From the NCBI GenBank assembly GCA_947630505.1, contig CANRHV010000031.1, positions 1 through 33,805 of the forward strand: a stretch of DNA of 33,805 bases. The letters are read 5' to 3'. Source of the DNA: an uncultured Monoglobus sp. GTDB lineage: Bacteria; Bacillota; Clostridia; Monoglobales; Monoglobaceae. The notes under the pieces were generated by a model. The model saw nothing but the letters and a program-made list of their open reading frames with translations. It had not been told where the DNA came from and ran no database searches. The position numbers and the translations under genes are program-made. Shown piece after piece: positions 15,942 through 23,954 of this stretch (its first letter is position 1; every line of letters starts with the position of its first letter).

Positions 15942-18049
15942 TATTTTTTGAACAACATTCTGACGGAGTTCAGGATGCAGAGCATGGCTACGCCGGTGTC
16001 GGCGAATACCGCGAGCCACATGTTTGAGTAGATGCCCGTGATTCCCAGTATCATGACCGCTATTTTTATCGCCAGGGCGAACACCACGTTCTCTCTCGCA
16101 ATGCGGGCAGTGCTTTTTGAAATCGCGATCGATTCGGGCACCGCCTCGGGGTTTGAGCCCATGAACACCACGTCGGCGGCCTCGATGGCTGCGTCGGCTC
16201 CGCTTCCCATAGCGGCTCCCACGTCCGCTCCCGCCAGGACTGGCGCGTCGTTTATGCCGTCTCCCACGAACATGACGCTGCCGCTCTCGGCGCGTATCTC
16301 GCGCAGCTTGTTGAGCTTGTCGGTTGGCAAAAGCTCTGCGTAGGCCTTCTCGATTCCCGTTTGATTAGCGACCGCCTCGGCGGCCGATCGGGCGTCTCCC
16401 GTGAGCATGGCGGTTCTTATTCCGCCGCGACTCAGCTCCGCCACCGCCTCGGCAGCTCCCGACTTCACTGCGTCGGCGACCGTTACGCGGCCGACATATT
16501 TGCCGCCCGAGGCTATATAAACCGTTGTGCCCGTATTCGCGGAACCCGAGGCGCACTCGACGCCGTTTTCGGAAAGCAGCTTATCGCTGCCGACCAAAGT
16601 CTCAACGCCGTCTATGACCGCCTTTATGCCTTTGCCCGAAATCTCGCTGACCGATTCGGGGCGGCTCGGCTCTATCCCGCGCTCCCGCGCCTCGGAAACT
16701 ATGCTTATGCCTATCGGGTGGGTGGAATCAAGCTCGGCCGAGGCCGCGAGGGCCAGGATCGTTTTTTCGTCGAGCGAGCCTTCAATATCTCGCACCGCGA
16801 ATCTACCCTCGGTGACCGTGCCTGTTTTGTCCATGACAACGGCCTTTATGTTCGCAAGCTGCTCCATGACGATGCCGCCCTTGAATAATATTCCCGACTT
16901 TGACGCTCGGCCTATGCCGCAGAAAAACGCCAGAGGCACGCTGAGCACAAGCGCGCAGGGACAGCTCATTACCAGAAATGTCAGCGCGGTGTATATCCAC
17001 GGATAGAACTCTCCGCGCGTCACAAGCGGGATAACAAACGCCGTGACAAGCGCGACCGCCACGACTATGGGCGTGTATATCTCGGCGAATCTCGTGATAA
17101 ACGCGTCGATTTTCGGCTTGCTCTCGGCCGCGCTCTCGACCGATTCGAGAATGCGCGACACCATCGAATCCCGAAGCTCGCTGTCAACCCTGACCTTTAT
17201 CGCTCCGGTTGTGTTGACGCAGCCCGAGATCACCTTGTCTCCCGCGGCCGCTCGAACGGGCAGCGGCTCTCCGGTCACCGCCGAGGTGTCGATACCCGTC
17301 TCGCCCTCGACTATCGTTCCGTCAAGCGGCACCCTGTCGCCCGGGCGCACGAGGATCATGTCGCCTATCGCGGCTGATTCGGCGGGAATTGTTTTAACAT
17401 CTTCGCCGCTTATCAGATTCACCGTGTCGGGGCGCATGTCGGCGGCCTCCATTATTTTGCCGCGGCTGCGCTTGACCGCGATATCCTCGAACAGCTCGCC
17501 TATCCTGAAAAACAGCATAACGCCGACCGCCTCGGGATATTCGCGTATCGCGAACGCGCCGAGCGTGGCTATCGCCATCAGGAAGTTTTCGTCAAATATC
17601 TTGCCCCTCAGGATATTTTTCCCCGCCGTCAGCAGCACTCCGCCACCCAGCGTCAGATACGCCGCGGCGAGCAGCGCTATCTTTATCCACTCCGCCGAAT
17701 CAAAGACCCCAAAGGCGCCGAGCGCGAGCGCCGCGACATACAGCGCGGCTCCGACGATAAGCGTTATAAGCTCGGATTTTTCGTCCTCCTCTTCCTCCCG
17801 CTTTTGCTTCTCGGGCGTGAAATTTATCTCGTCCTCCACCGTGCGCGCGGTCTTGAGTATGGCGGGCATCAGCCTGTCGGGATCGTCGGCCGTGACCGAA
17901 AGCCGCATCAGCGGAAACGACAGCGCCGCAGCGCTCACCCCGTCCATCTCGGATATGAGCTTTTCTATCTTCGCGCCGCAATTTGCGCAGTCTAAATTCT
18001 CGATCTTATATTTTTTGGTGACCGCTTTTTTATGATCGTCGCTTTTCAT
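15941..18049 (-). CDS. Heavy-metal P1B-type ATPase, Zn/Cd/Pb class (CadA/ZntA-like)
   Basis: 702 residues; exports divalent soft metals across the cytoplasmic membrane using ATP. An N-terminal HMA domain carries Cys21-x2-Cys24, and a Glu/Lys-rich spacer precedes the membrane part. The ion-path motif is Cys363-Pro-Cys365, the phosphorylated Asp407 lies in DKTGT, and HP (STHPIG), TGD and GDGIND motifs follow. The last membrane segments contain a Lys (LAIKIAV) and DTGVAML...LN, as expected for the Zn/Cd/Pb subclass rather than Cu. The start at 18049 has GGGAGGA 8 nt upstream. Promoter and operator lie just upstream, but no ArsR/SmtB regulator gene is adjacent. The stop codon abuts the 112-bp repeats. 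Confidence 0.95.
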   Translation of the reverse strand: MKSDDHKKAVTKKYKIENLDCANCGAKIEKLISEMDGVSAAALSFPLMRLSVTADDPDRLMPAILKTARTVEDEINFTPEKQKREEEEDEKSELITLIVGAALYVAALALGAFGVFDSAEWIKIALLAAAYLTLGGGVLLTAGKNILRGKIFDENFLMAIATLGAFAIREYPEAVGVMLFFRIGELFEDIAVKRSRGKIMEAADMRPDTVNLISGEDVKTIPAESAAIGDMILVRPGDRVPLDGTIVEGETGIDTSAVTGEPLPVRAAAGDKVISGCVNTTGAIKVRVDSELRDSMVSRILESVESAAESKPKIDAFITRFAEIYTPIVVAVALVTAFVIPLVTRGEFYPWIYTALTFLVMSCPCALVLSVPLAFFCGIGRASKSGILFKGGIVMEQLANIKAVVMDKTGTVTEGRFAVRDIEGSLDEKTILALAASAELDSTHPIGISIVSEARERGIEPSRPESVSEISGKGIKAVIDGVETLVGSDKLLSENGVECASGSANTGTTVYIASGGKYVGRVTVADAVKSGAAEAVAELSRGGIRTAMLTGDARSAAEAVANQTGIEKAYAELLPTDKLNKLREIRAESGSVMFVGDGINDAPVLAGADVGAAMGSGADAAIEAADVVFMGSNPEAVPESIAISKSTARIARENVVFALAIKIAVMILGITGIYSNMWLAVFADTGVAMLCILNSVRMLFKK

Positions 18050-18082
18050 TATTCTGTCCTCCCTTATAATCATTTAAACATC

Positions 18083-18096
18083 TGAACATCTGTTCA
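18083..18096. promoter_or_regulatory. Palindromic operator, ArsR/SmtB (CadC/CzrA)-like
   Basis: TGAACA-TC-TGTTCA is a perfect 6-2-6 palindrome. It lies about 15-28 bp downstream of the -10 box of the P-type ATPase promoter and before its ribosome site. ArsR/SmtB metal sensors recognise TGAA-type inverted repeats at such positions and release on metal binding. The family assignment is inference from sequence and target gene. Confidence 0.65.
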
Positions 18097-18110
18097 ATTG
18101 TTATATTGAT

Positions 18111-18139
18111 ATAATACCACTTTATTATACGCTTGTCAA
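18111..18139 (-). promoter_or_regulatory. Promoter of the P-type ATPase
   Basis: On the minus strand: TTGACA (18139-18134), 17-bp spacer, TATTAT (18116-18111). The start of transcription is expected near 18104, directly before the palindromic operator. Confidence 0.8.
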
Positions 18140-18178
18140 GGGAAATTGTTAAAATATTTTTAAATATTTTTTGACATA

Positions 18179-18207
18179 TTGACTTTTATATTATGCGGTG
18201 ATATAAT
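18179..18207 (+). promoter_or_regulatory. Promoter of the CNNM/CBS protein gene, extended -10
   Basis: TTGACT (18179-18184), 17-bp spacer ending TGA, TATAAT (18202-18207), giving an extended TGnTATAAT element. It is divergent from the ATPase promoter; about 40 bp separate the two -35 boxes. Confidence 0.8.
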
Positions 18208-18235
18208 GATATTTGTAAAAATTTATGTAAAAGAA

Positions 18236-18272
18236 AGGAGTGGCGCGGATTTTTGCGCGCCGGCTTATTATG
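18236..18272 (+). promoter_or_regulatory. Ribosome site separated from its ATG by a hairpin
   Basis: AAAGGAG ends at 18240, 29 nt before the ATG at 18270, too far for normal use. Between them GGCGCG (18242-18247) pairs with CGCGCC (18256-18261). Folding removes about 20 nt and leaves 8-9 unpaired nt between GGAG and ATG, a normal distance. The alternative GTG at 18240 overlaps the ribosome site itself. Confidence 0.5.
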
Positions 18273-19502
18273 GACAGTTATGTCGGGCTTAGCCTTGTAA
18301 TTATTTTTCTTATCGCTTTTTCGGCGTTTTTTTCCGCGACCGAAACGGCCTACACGTCGATCAATCGTATTCGTATAAAAAATCTCGCCAAAGAGGGCAA
18401 CAAAAAGGCGAAGCTTGTTGACAGGCTTTCGGACAACTACGACAGGCTGCTGTCCACTATTCTGATAGGAAACAATATCGTTAATATTCTCTCTTCTTCT
18501 CTCGCGACCGTGCTGTTCACGGGCCTTTTGGGAAACGCGGGCGTCACGGTCTCGACCGTTGTTATGACGGTGCTCGTCCTTATTTTCGGCGAGATAACGC
18601 CCAAAAACGTGGCAAAGGAGAGCCCCGAGAAATTCGCGATCGCGGTGTCAAAGCCGATCTCGTTTTTCGCGATCATACTCACGCCGTTTAACTATCTGTT
18701 CGGGCTGTGGAAAAAGCTGATCGACAGGATAATCACGTCGGACGACGGCGGCGGCATAACCGAGGAAGAGCTGATAACCATAGTCGACGAGGCCGAGAGC
18801 GGCGGCGAGATAGATTCCGAGGAGCGCGACCTGATAAAGAGCGCCATCGAGTTCAACGACCGCGAGGTCGAGGACATACTGACCCCGAGGATAGACGTCT
18901 GCGCCGTGGAGCTTGGCACCGACAGGAGCGAGATAATCGACACCTTTCTGGACACGGGATATTCGCGCTTGCCCGTTTTCAAGGACACGATCGACAACAT
19001 TATCGGCGTTATCCACCAGAAGGACCTGTTCCACCAGATGCAGAAGGGCACGGGAGAAAAGATAGAGGATATCATATCGCCCGTCAACTACATTCTGCCC
19101 TCGATGAGCGTTTCGGACCTTATCAAAACGCTGCAAAAATCCAAAAATCACTTCGCGGTGGTCGTGGACGAATACGGCGGAACCGAGGGTATCGTGACGC
19201 TTGAGGACGTGCTCGAGGAGCTCGTGGGCGAGATCTGGGACGAGCACGACAAATTCGTGGAGAACTTCAAAAAGCTGTCGGACGGCGCGTACGAGGTGCT
19301 TGGCTCGTCCGACCTTGATGATTTTATGGAGCTTATAGGCGAGGAGCCCGACGAGGACGACCCCAACACGGTGTCGGGCTGGGTCATGGAAAAGCTCGCC
19401 AGAATGCCCGAATTGGGCGATCGGTTCGAATACAACGGCCACAAGGTCATGGTGACGGGCATGGAGAACCGAAGGGTCGCGAAAATCAAGCTTATAATAT
19501 AA
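18270..19502 (+). CDS. CNNM/CorC-HlyC family membrane protein with CBS pair
   Basis: 410 residues from ATG 18270, where MDSYVGL matches the usual family N-terminus. Order: DUF21/CNNM membrane domain about 1-175 with several hydrophobic segments and GEITPK; CBS pair about 200-316 (LTPRIDV, GYSRLPVF, VDEYGGTEGIVTLEDVLEELVGEI); CorC_HlyC transporter-associated domain about 334-409. The family is linked to Mg2+/Co2+ or Na+-coupled Mg2+ efflux; older annotation as hemolysin is misleading. It sits divergent to the metal ATPase but has its own promoter and no palindromic operator. No terminator follows it, so transcripts may continue into the isomerase gene. Confidence 0.92.
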   Translation: MDSYVGLSLVIIFLIAFSAFFSATETAYTSINRIRIKNLAKEGNKKAKLVDRLSDNYDRLLSTILIGNNIVNILSSSLATVLFTGLLGNAGVTVSTVVMTVLVLIFGEITPKNVAKESPEKFAIAVSKPISFFAIILTPFNYLFGLWKKLIDRIITSDDGGGITEEELITIVDEAESGGEIDSEERDLIKSAIEFNDREVEDILTPRIDVCAVELGTDRSEIIDTFLDTGYSRLPVFKDTIDNIIGVIHQKDLFHQMQKGTGEKIEDIISPVNYILPSMSVSDLIKTLQKSKNHFAVVVDEYGGTEGIVTLEDVLEELVGEIWDEHDKFVENFKKLSDGAYEVLGSSDLDDFMELIGEEPDEDDPNTVSGWVMEKLARMPELGDRFEYNGHKVMVTGMENRRVAKIKLII

Positions 19503-19509
19503 GTTTTTG

Positions 19510-19538
19510 TTGACTTACCGAAAAATATATATTAAAAT
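19510..19538 (+). promoter_or_regulatory. Promoter of the fucose-isomerase-family gene
   Basis: TTGACT (19510-19515), 17-bp spacer, TAAAAT (19533-19538), then an AT-rich leader and GGAGGT 6 nt before the ATG at 19585. Confidence 0.68.
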
Positions 19539-19584
19539 AAACTAGAGAATATTATATAAATTTTAAATAAACGGAGGTACTAAT

Positions 19585-21072
19585 ATGATCAACAACATTC
19601 CAAAAGTTAAAATCGGCATCGTGGCCGTGAGCCGCGACTGTTTCCCCGAATCTCTGTCCGTGAGCAGACGCGAGGCGCTTGTTAAGGCTTACGCCGACAA
19701 GTATGACGCGGCGGATATTTACGAATGTCCCGTCTGCATCGTTGAGAGCGAGATACATATGAAGCAGGCGCTCGAGGATATCAAAAAGGCGGGCTGCAAC
19801 GCGCTTTGCGTATATCTTGGCAACTTCGGCCCCGAGATATCCGAGACCATGCTTGCTCAGCAGTTCGAGGGCCCCAAGATGTTCGTGGCCGCCGCCGAGG
19901 AGAGCATCGGCTGCCTCAGCGACGACAGAGGCGACGCCTACTGCGGTATGCTCAACGCCAGCTACAATCTGTATCTGAGAGGCACAAAGGCCTATATCCC
20001 CGAATATCCCGTGGGCACCGCCGAGGAATGCGCCGAGATGATACACGGATTCCTGCCGATAGCCAGAGCGGTCATCGGTCTGTCGGACCTCAAGATAATT
20101 TCGTTCGGCCCCAGACCCCTGAACTTCATGGCCTGCAACGCGCCGATTTATCAGCTGTTCAAGCTCGGCGTCGAGATCGAGGAAAACTCGGAGCTTGATT
20201 TGTTCGAATCGTTCAACAACCATGCGGGCGACGAGAGAATACCCGAAGTTGTGGCCGACATGGAAAAAGAGCTCGGCGAGGGCAACATGAAGCCCGAGAT
20301 ACTGCCAAAACTGGCGCAGTATGAGCTGACATTGCTCGACTGGATCGAGAATCACAAGGGCTCAAAGAAATATGTGGCCGTGGCGGGCAAGTGCTGGCCC
20401 GCGTTCCAGACCCAGTTCGGATTTGTTCCCTGCTATGTGAACAGCCGTCTCACGGGCCGCGGTATTCCCGTTTCCTGCGAGGTCGACATCTACGGCTGCC
20501 TCAGCGAGTACATCGGAACCTGCGTCAGCGAGGACGCCGTGACGCTGCTTGACATCAACAACTCGGTTCCCGCCGACATGTTCAAAGAGGACATCGAGGG
20601 CAAGTTCGACTATACCCACAAAGACACGTTTATGGGATTCCACTGCGGAAACACATGCTCGTCCAAACTGGCGGCCTGCTCGATGAAGTACCAGAAGATA
20701 ATGGCGAGAAGCCTGCCCGTTGAGGTGACAAACGGCACTCTCGAGGGCGACATAGCGCCCGGAGACATCACGTTCTTCCGCCTCCAGAGCACATCGGACG
20801 CCAAGCTGCGCGGCTATATCGCCAACGGCGAGGTGCTGCCCGTGGCGACGCGCTCGTTCGGCTCGATCGGCGTGTTCGCGATCCCCGAGATGGGTCGGTT
20901 CTACCGCCACGTGCTTATCGAGAAAAACTATCCGCACCACGGCGCCGTGGCGTTCGGACACTTCGGCAAGGAGCTGTTTGAGGTGTTCAAGTATATCGGA
21001 GTTCCCGTTGAGGAGATCGGATACAACCAGCCCAAAGGCGTGAGATACCCCACCGAGAACCCCTGGGGATAA
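19585..21072 (+). CDS. L-fucose/L-arabinose isomerase family protein
   Basis: 495 residues, full length. The N-terminal part (KIGIVAVSRDCFP) and the C-terminal half resemble the L-fucose isomerase-like family, which interconverts aldose and ketose sugars using Mn2+. Candidate metal ligands are Glu299 (CEVDIYG), Asp323 (LLDINNS) and His451 or His452 (PHHGAVAFG), arranged as in FucI/AraA. No kinase, aldolase or transporter for fucose is beside it. The substrate is therefore open: fucose is plausible, but related sugars from pectin side chains are also possible. It has its own promoter and ribosome site and ends in a strong terminator. Confidence 0.85.
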   Translation: MINNIPKVKIGIVAVSRDCFPESLSVSRREALVKAYADKYDAADIYECPVCIVESEIHMKQALEDIKKAGCNALCVYLGNFGPEISETMLAQQFEGPKMFVAAAEESIGCLSDDRGDAYCGMLNASYNLYLRGTKAYIPEYPVGTAEECAEMIHGFLPIARAVIGLSDLKIISFGPRPLNFMACNAPIYQLFKLGVEIEENSELDLFESFNNHAGDERIPEVVADMEKELGEGNMKPEILPKLAQYELTLLDWIENHKGSKKYVAVAGKCWPAFQTQFGFVPCYVNSRLTGRGIPVSCEVDIYGCLSEYIGTCVSEDAVTLLDINNSVPADMFKEDIEGKFDYTHKDTFMGFHCGNTCSSKLAACSMKYQKIMARSLPVEVTNGTLEGDIAPGDITFFRLQSTSDAKLRGYIANGEVLPVATRSFGSIGVFAIPEMGRFYRHVLIEKNYPHHGAVAFGHFGKELFEVFKYIGVPVEEIGYNQPKGVRYPTENPWG

Positions 21073-21090
21073 TAAAGAGAATATAAATAG

Positions 21091-21117
21091 CGGGCGGCCA
21101 ATTGCCGCCCGTTTTTT
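21091..21117 (+). terminator. Rho-independent terminator after the isomerase gene
   Basis: A perfect 8-bp stem, CGGGCGGC (21091-21098) with GCCGCCCG (21104-21111), loop CAATT, six T. Confidence 0.93.
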
Positions 21118-21134
21118 GTGTTTGCCTCGCCCTA

Positions 21135-21160
21135 CCGTAGGGGCGGATAATATCCGCCCG
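21135..21160. repeat. Short GTAGGGGCGG palindrome
   Basis: GGGCGGATA (21141-21149) and TATCCGCCC (21151-21159) are perfect 9-bp arms around one base, preceded by CCGTAG. This is a minimal member of the repeat family found at 5307 and inside the DUF927 gene. Confidence 0.8.
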
Positions 21161-21162
21161 CC

Positions 21163-21428
21163 CTATTCGCTATTCGCTAATCACTAATCACTATGTTGAC
21201 ACCTCATCAGTCAAGCTTCGCTTGACAGCTTCCCCTCAAGGGGAAGCCTCTCTTGCCTTCCCCTTGAGGGGATAATCAGCAAGCTTGCTTGCGGGTTCAA
21301 AGCTATCTTTCAAAATTGCTTGCAATTTTGACCAAGAGCTTCCTTAGCGGTGGGTTTTTGCCCGTTCGGGCAAAAAGTCGGATGAGGTGTTTCCTAGTCC
21401 CTAGTTCCTATTCCCTAGTCCCTACGTT
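21163..21428. repeat. MITE-like repeat, copy 4 (reverse, enlarged core)
   Basis: Core 21200-21389 (190 bp) is bounded by CACCTCATC and GATGAGGTG. It has an extra middle part with hairpins such as CAAAATTGC/GCAATTTTG. Heptamer strings flank it (about 21163-21196 and 21391-21428). The right-hand string ends CTACGTT, whose last two bases are part of the reversed stop codon of the GT2 gene. With the terminator and the short palindrome it fills the gap 21073-21426; no gene is seen there. Confidence 0.85.
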
Positions 21429-22833
21429 AGTTGAAATCTATGCTTTGGCGCTCGATCTCGCCCCAGTCGGTTTTCTTTTTGCGGTAGCCGATCAGCGACG
21501 TCATTCTCACCCACGCCAATATAAATCTCAGGCACGACACCTCGGCCGCGCACAGGCCTATCGCCTTTAAAACATCGGTAAAGCTCAGGCGCCGGTCTAT
21601 CGTGTGTATTCTCGCGAAAAACGCCGTCAGCGACAGTATTGACGAATACGCCACGTATATGCCCAGATACAAAAGCATAAACGGCACGTTCAGAAAATCG
21701 AGCAGCATCGCGACGACCATTGTGAGAACGCCGAGCACCTCGATATAAGGCGACAGAAGCTCGTATATCAAAAAGTACATATATGACACAAAGCTGACAA
21801 GCCCGTAGCGGGGGTTTCCAAGAATACTTCTGTGGGTCATCATGCTCTGGAACAGGCCTATGTGCCACCTGCGCCGCTGCTTGCTCAGATCGCCGAGCTT
21901 TTCGGGGACCTGCGTCCAGCATATGGCGTCGGACGCGTATCTTATCCGGTAGGGCATCATATTTTCGCGGCAGAAAACATGGAGCTTTACCACCAGCTCC
22001 ATATCCTCTCCCATCGTGTCGGCGTCGTAGCCCCCGGCGCTTATGACCGCGCTTTTTTTGAACAGGCCGAACGCGCCCGAGATCATTATGCTGCCGTTGA
22101 ATTTGTCGAACAATATTCTCGCCGCCAAAAATGAGCGGTCATACTCGAGCACCTGCATACAGGACAGTATCTTGTTCGGCAGGCGGTATTTTACCACTCG
22201 GCCGTTTTTTATCTCGGCGCCGTTGCACGGCCGCACCGCGCCGCCCACCGCTATCACGTTGTCGTCCTCCAAAACGGGGCGCACGATTTTTCTGAGCGAA
22301 TCGAACTGCAGCACCGAGTCGGCGTCAATGCTGAGAAAATACGGGTATCTGCCCGCGTTTATCCCCACGTTGAGCGCGTCGGCCTTGCCGCCGTTCTGCT
22401 TTCGAATCAGCGTTATCGGAATACTCTTGACCTCGGTCTCGTAGATCTCGGTCACGGGCCTTGTCATGATCTGCCGCTGTATCGGGCGGTTGGTCTTTTT
22501 CATGTCAAAGGCGTCAAGCACCGCCTTGGCGGTATTGTCCTTCGAGCCGTCGTCCACCACGATTATCTCATACAATCTGTAATCCTGCATCAAGAGAGAT
22601 CTGACCGTTGAGACGATGGTCTCCTCCTCGTTATAGGCGGGCACAATGATGGTGACGGGCACGTAGTAATCGTTGAGTATCTCGTTTTTCAGCGTGTTTC
22701 GGCGCTTTGTGCTATAGAGCGACGTTGAGCCGACTATGACCGCCAGAAACAAAAAGCTGGCGTAGCCTATCATATAGAGAACAAAAAATATTCCCACAAA
22801 GTTGAAAAATACCTGCAATATGTCTCTCATCAC
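21427..22833 (-). CDS. Processive family 2 glycosyltransferase (membrane polysaccharide synthase-like)
   Basis: 468 residues. There are one or two N-terminal membrane segments (about 8-38), a GT-A catalytic domain about 60-330, and three or four C-terminal membrane segments. Motifs: VDDGSKDN, SIDADSV (metal-binding DAD), GEDMEL (catalytic base region) and QRRRW. These are the D, DxD, ED, QxxRW signature of processive synthases such as PgaC, cellulose or hyaluronan synthase. It probably extends a polysaccharide from a nucleotide sugar at the inner face and threads it outward. The start is GTG 22833, 7 nt after GGAGG; its last bases overlap the TGA of the HEAT gene (GTGA), so translation is coupled. 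Last gene of the operon. The polymer is unknown. Confidence 0.92.
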   Translation of the reverse strand: MMRDILQVFFNFVGIFFVLYMIGYASFLFLAVIVGSTSLYSTKRRNTLKNEILNDYYVPVTIIVPAYNEEETIVSTVRSLLMQDYRLYEIIVVDDGSKDNTAKAVLDAFDMKKTNRPIQRQIMTRPVTEIYETEVKSIPITLIRKQNGGKADALNVGINAGRYPYFLSIDADSVLQFDSLRKIVRPVLEDDNVIAVGGAVRPCNGAEIKNGRVVKYRLPNKILSCMQVLEYDRSFLAARILFDKFNGSIMISGAFGLFKKSAVISAGGYDADTMGEDMELVVKLHVFCRENMMPYRIRYASDAICWTQVPEKLGDLSKQRRRWHIGLFQSMMTHRSILGNPRYGLVSFVSYMYFLIYELLSPYIEVLGVLTMVVAMLLDFLNVPFMLLYLGIYVAYSSILSLTAFFARIHTIDRRLSFTDVLKAIGLCAAEVSCLRFILAWVRMTSLIGYRKKKTDWGEIERQSIDFN

Positions 22834-23954
22834 ACAGCCGCCTCCGCCAATACGTTTTCGCTTTTTATCTCTTCCTCTTCAGCGCCCAGACGATAGGCCA
22901 GCATCTCTTTGGCGTATCTGTCTTTTCCTACTATATGCTCGATATCCGAATACTCAACGCCCTTCGCCTCAAGGCTCAGCGCCGCATTGTAGCGCACATG
23001 CCAGTTGGGGCTGAGCATCGCGTCGGTCAGGACCTTTATCACGTCGTCGCCGTCGTAGGACGCCAGAGCCGTGACGCCGATGGCCGCGTATTCCCAGTGC
23101 ACGGGGTCGGCGTCGGAACCGAACTCCAGGAGCTTTTCCCTCGCGGGCTCGTACGGGTATTTGGCGAAATACCGCACCGCCGCCAGCCTCATCTCCTTGC
23201 CCCGCTCCTCGTCGAGCATGATGTCAAGCATTCTTTGCTTATACTCGCCGTTTTCGAATCTTATGTAGTTCAGGATCGCGACGCGGGTCTCCTCGCTGAA
23301 ATCGTCGAATCGGCTCCAAAGCAGATCGATCAGCTCATGGTGGTCGCCCTCGAACATAAGCAGTCCGTCCTGCAATATCTTATCGTGCAGAAAGGCGCCG
23401 TTCCGATCGCTTCGGCTAACCGCCTCAACGACCGATCCGGCGCTGCCGAACGAGTACAGCGCGTGCATCGTGTTGACCCTGCAGTACAGGCTATCCTTTT
23501 CCATATACTCGATCATGATCCTTTGCAGGTCCTCGGCGGGAACATGGTCCCTCAGCTTTTTGCCGCCGATAAAATAGGCGAAATACGCCGCCTGCAGGTT
23601 CTCGCGCTTGCTGTAGGTATAGGCCAGGTCGACAAACACGGGCGCCAGCTCGTTTAAATACTCGCCCGCGGCGGCCTTTTCGACGCTGTCGAAATGCTTG
23701 TCGAGAGCCGCGTCAAACGCCATAAGGCCGCTCGTTTTGGAAAGCACGCGGGTCATGTATTTTATATGCTCCTCGGTCACCCGCGCGCCTCGCCTGATCT
23801 TGTTCAGCTCGCCGGATATTATTTTGTCATAACGCGCGACGCGCAGCTTCATTCTCTCGTCGCTGCCGCGCATAACGATATTGTAAACTATGTTAAACGC
23901 TATCATGCTGAGGCAAACAAAGCCGTATATGTATAGCAGCGCCTCACTGCCCAT
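22830..23954 (-). CDS. Membrane-anchored HEAT-like repeat protein
   Basis: 374 residues. One N-terminal membrane segment (about 5-27) is followed by a soluble helical part. From about 150 onward, paired helices repeat every 30-40 residues (for example MRLAAVRYFAKYPYEPAREK and WHVRYNAALSLEA), as in HEAT-type scaffolds. The tail is acidic. No catalytic motif was seen. Position between the glycosidase-like gene (11-nt overlap) and the glycosyltransferase (4-nt overlap) suggests a scaffold for the synthase complex on the cytoplasmic side; this is inference. The ATG at 23954 has GGAGGTGA 6 nt upstream. Confidence 0.8.
   Translation of the reverse strand: MGSEALLYIYGFVCLSMIAFNIVYNIVMRGSDERMKLRVARYDKIISGELNKIRRGARVTEEHIKYMTRVLSKTSGLMAFDAALDKHFDSVEKAAAGEYLNELAPVFVDLAYTYSKRENLQAAYFAYFIGGKKLRDHVPAEDLQRIMIEYMEKDSLYCRVNTMHALYSFGSAGSVVEAVSRSDRNGAFLHDKILQDGLLMFEGDHHELIDLLWSRFDDFSEETRVAILNYIRFENGEYKQRMLDIMLDEERGKEMRLAAVRYFAKYPYEPAREKLLEFGSDADPVHWEYAAIGVTALASYDGDDVIKVLTDAMLSPNWHVRYNAALSLEAKGVEYSDIEHIVGKDRYAKEMLAYRLGAEEEEIKSENVLAEAAV

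Noticed and set aside
16361-18035. Long plus-strand open frames opposite the P-type ATPase
   Set aside because: The minus strand encodes all P-type ATPase motifs; the plus frames show none and lack ribosome sites.
18240-18269. GTG start at 18240 for the CNNM/CBS protein
   Set aside because: The GTG overlaps the only ribosome site, and the resulting basic extension does not fit the family N-terminus.
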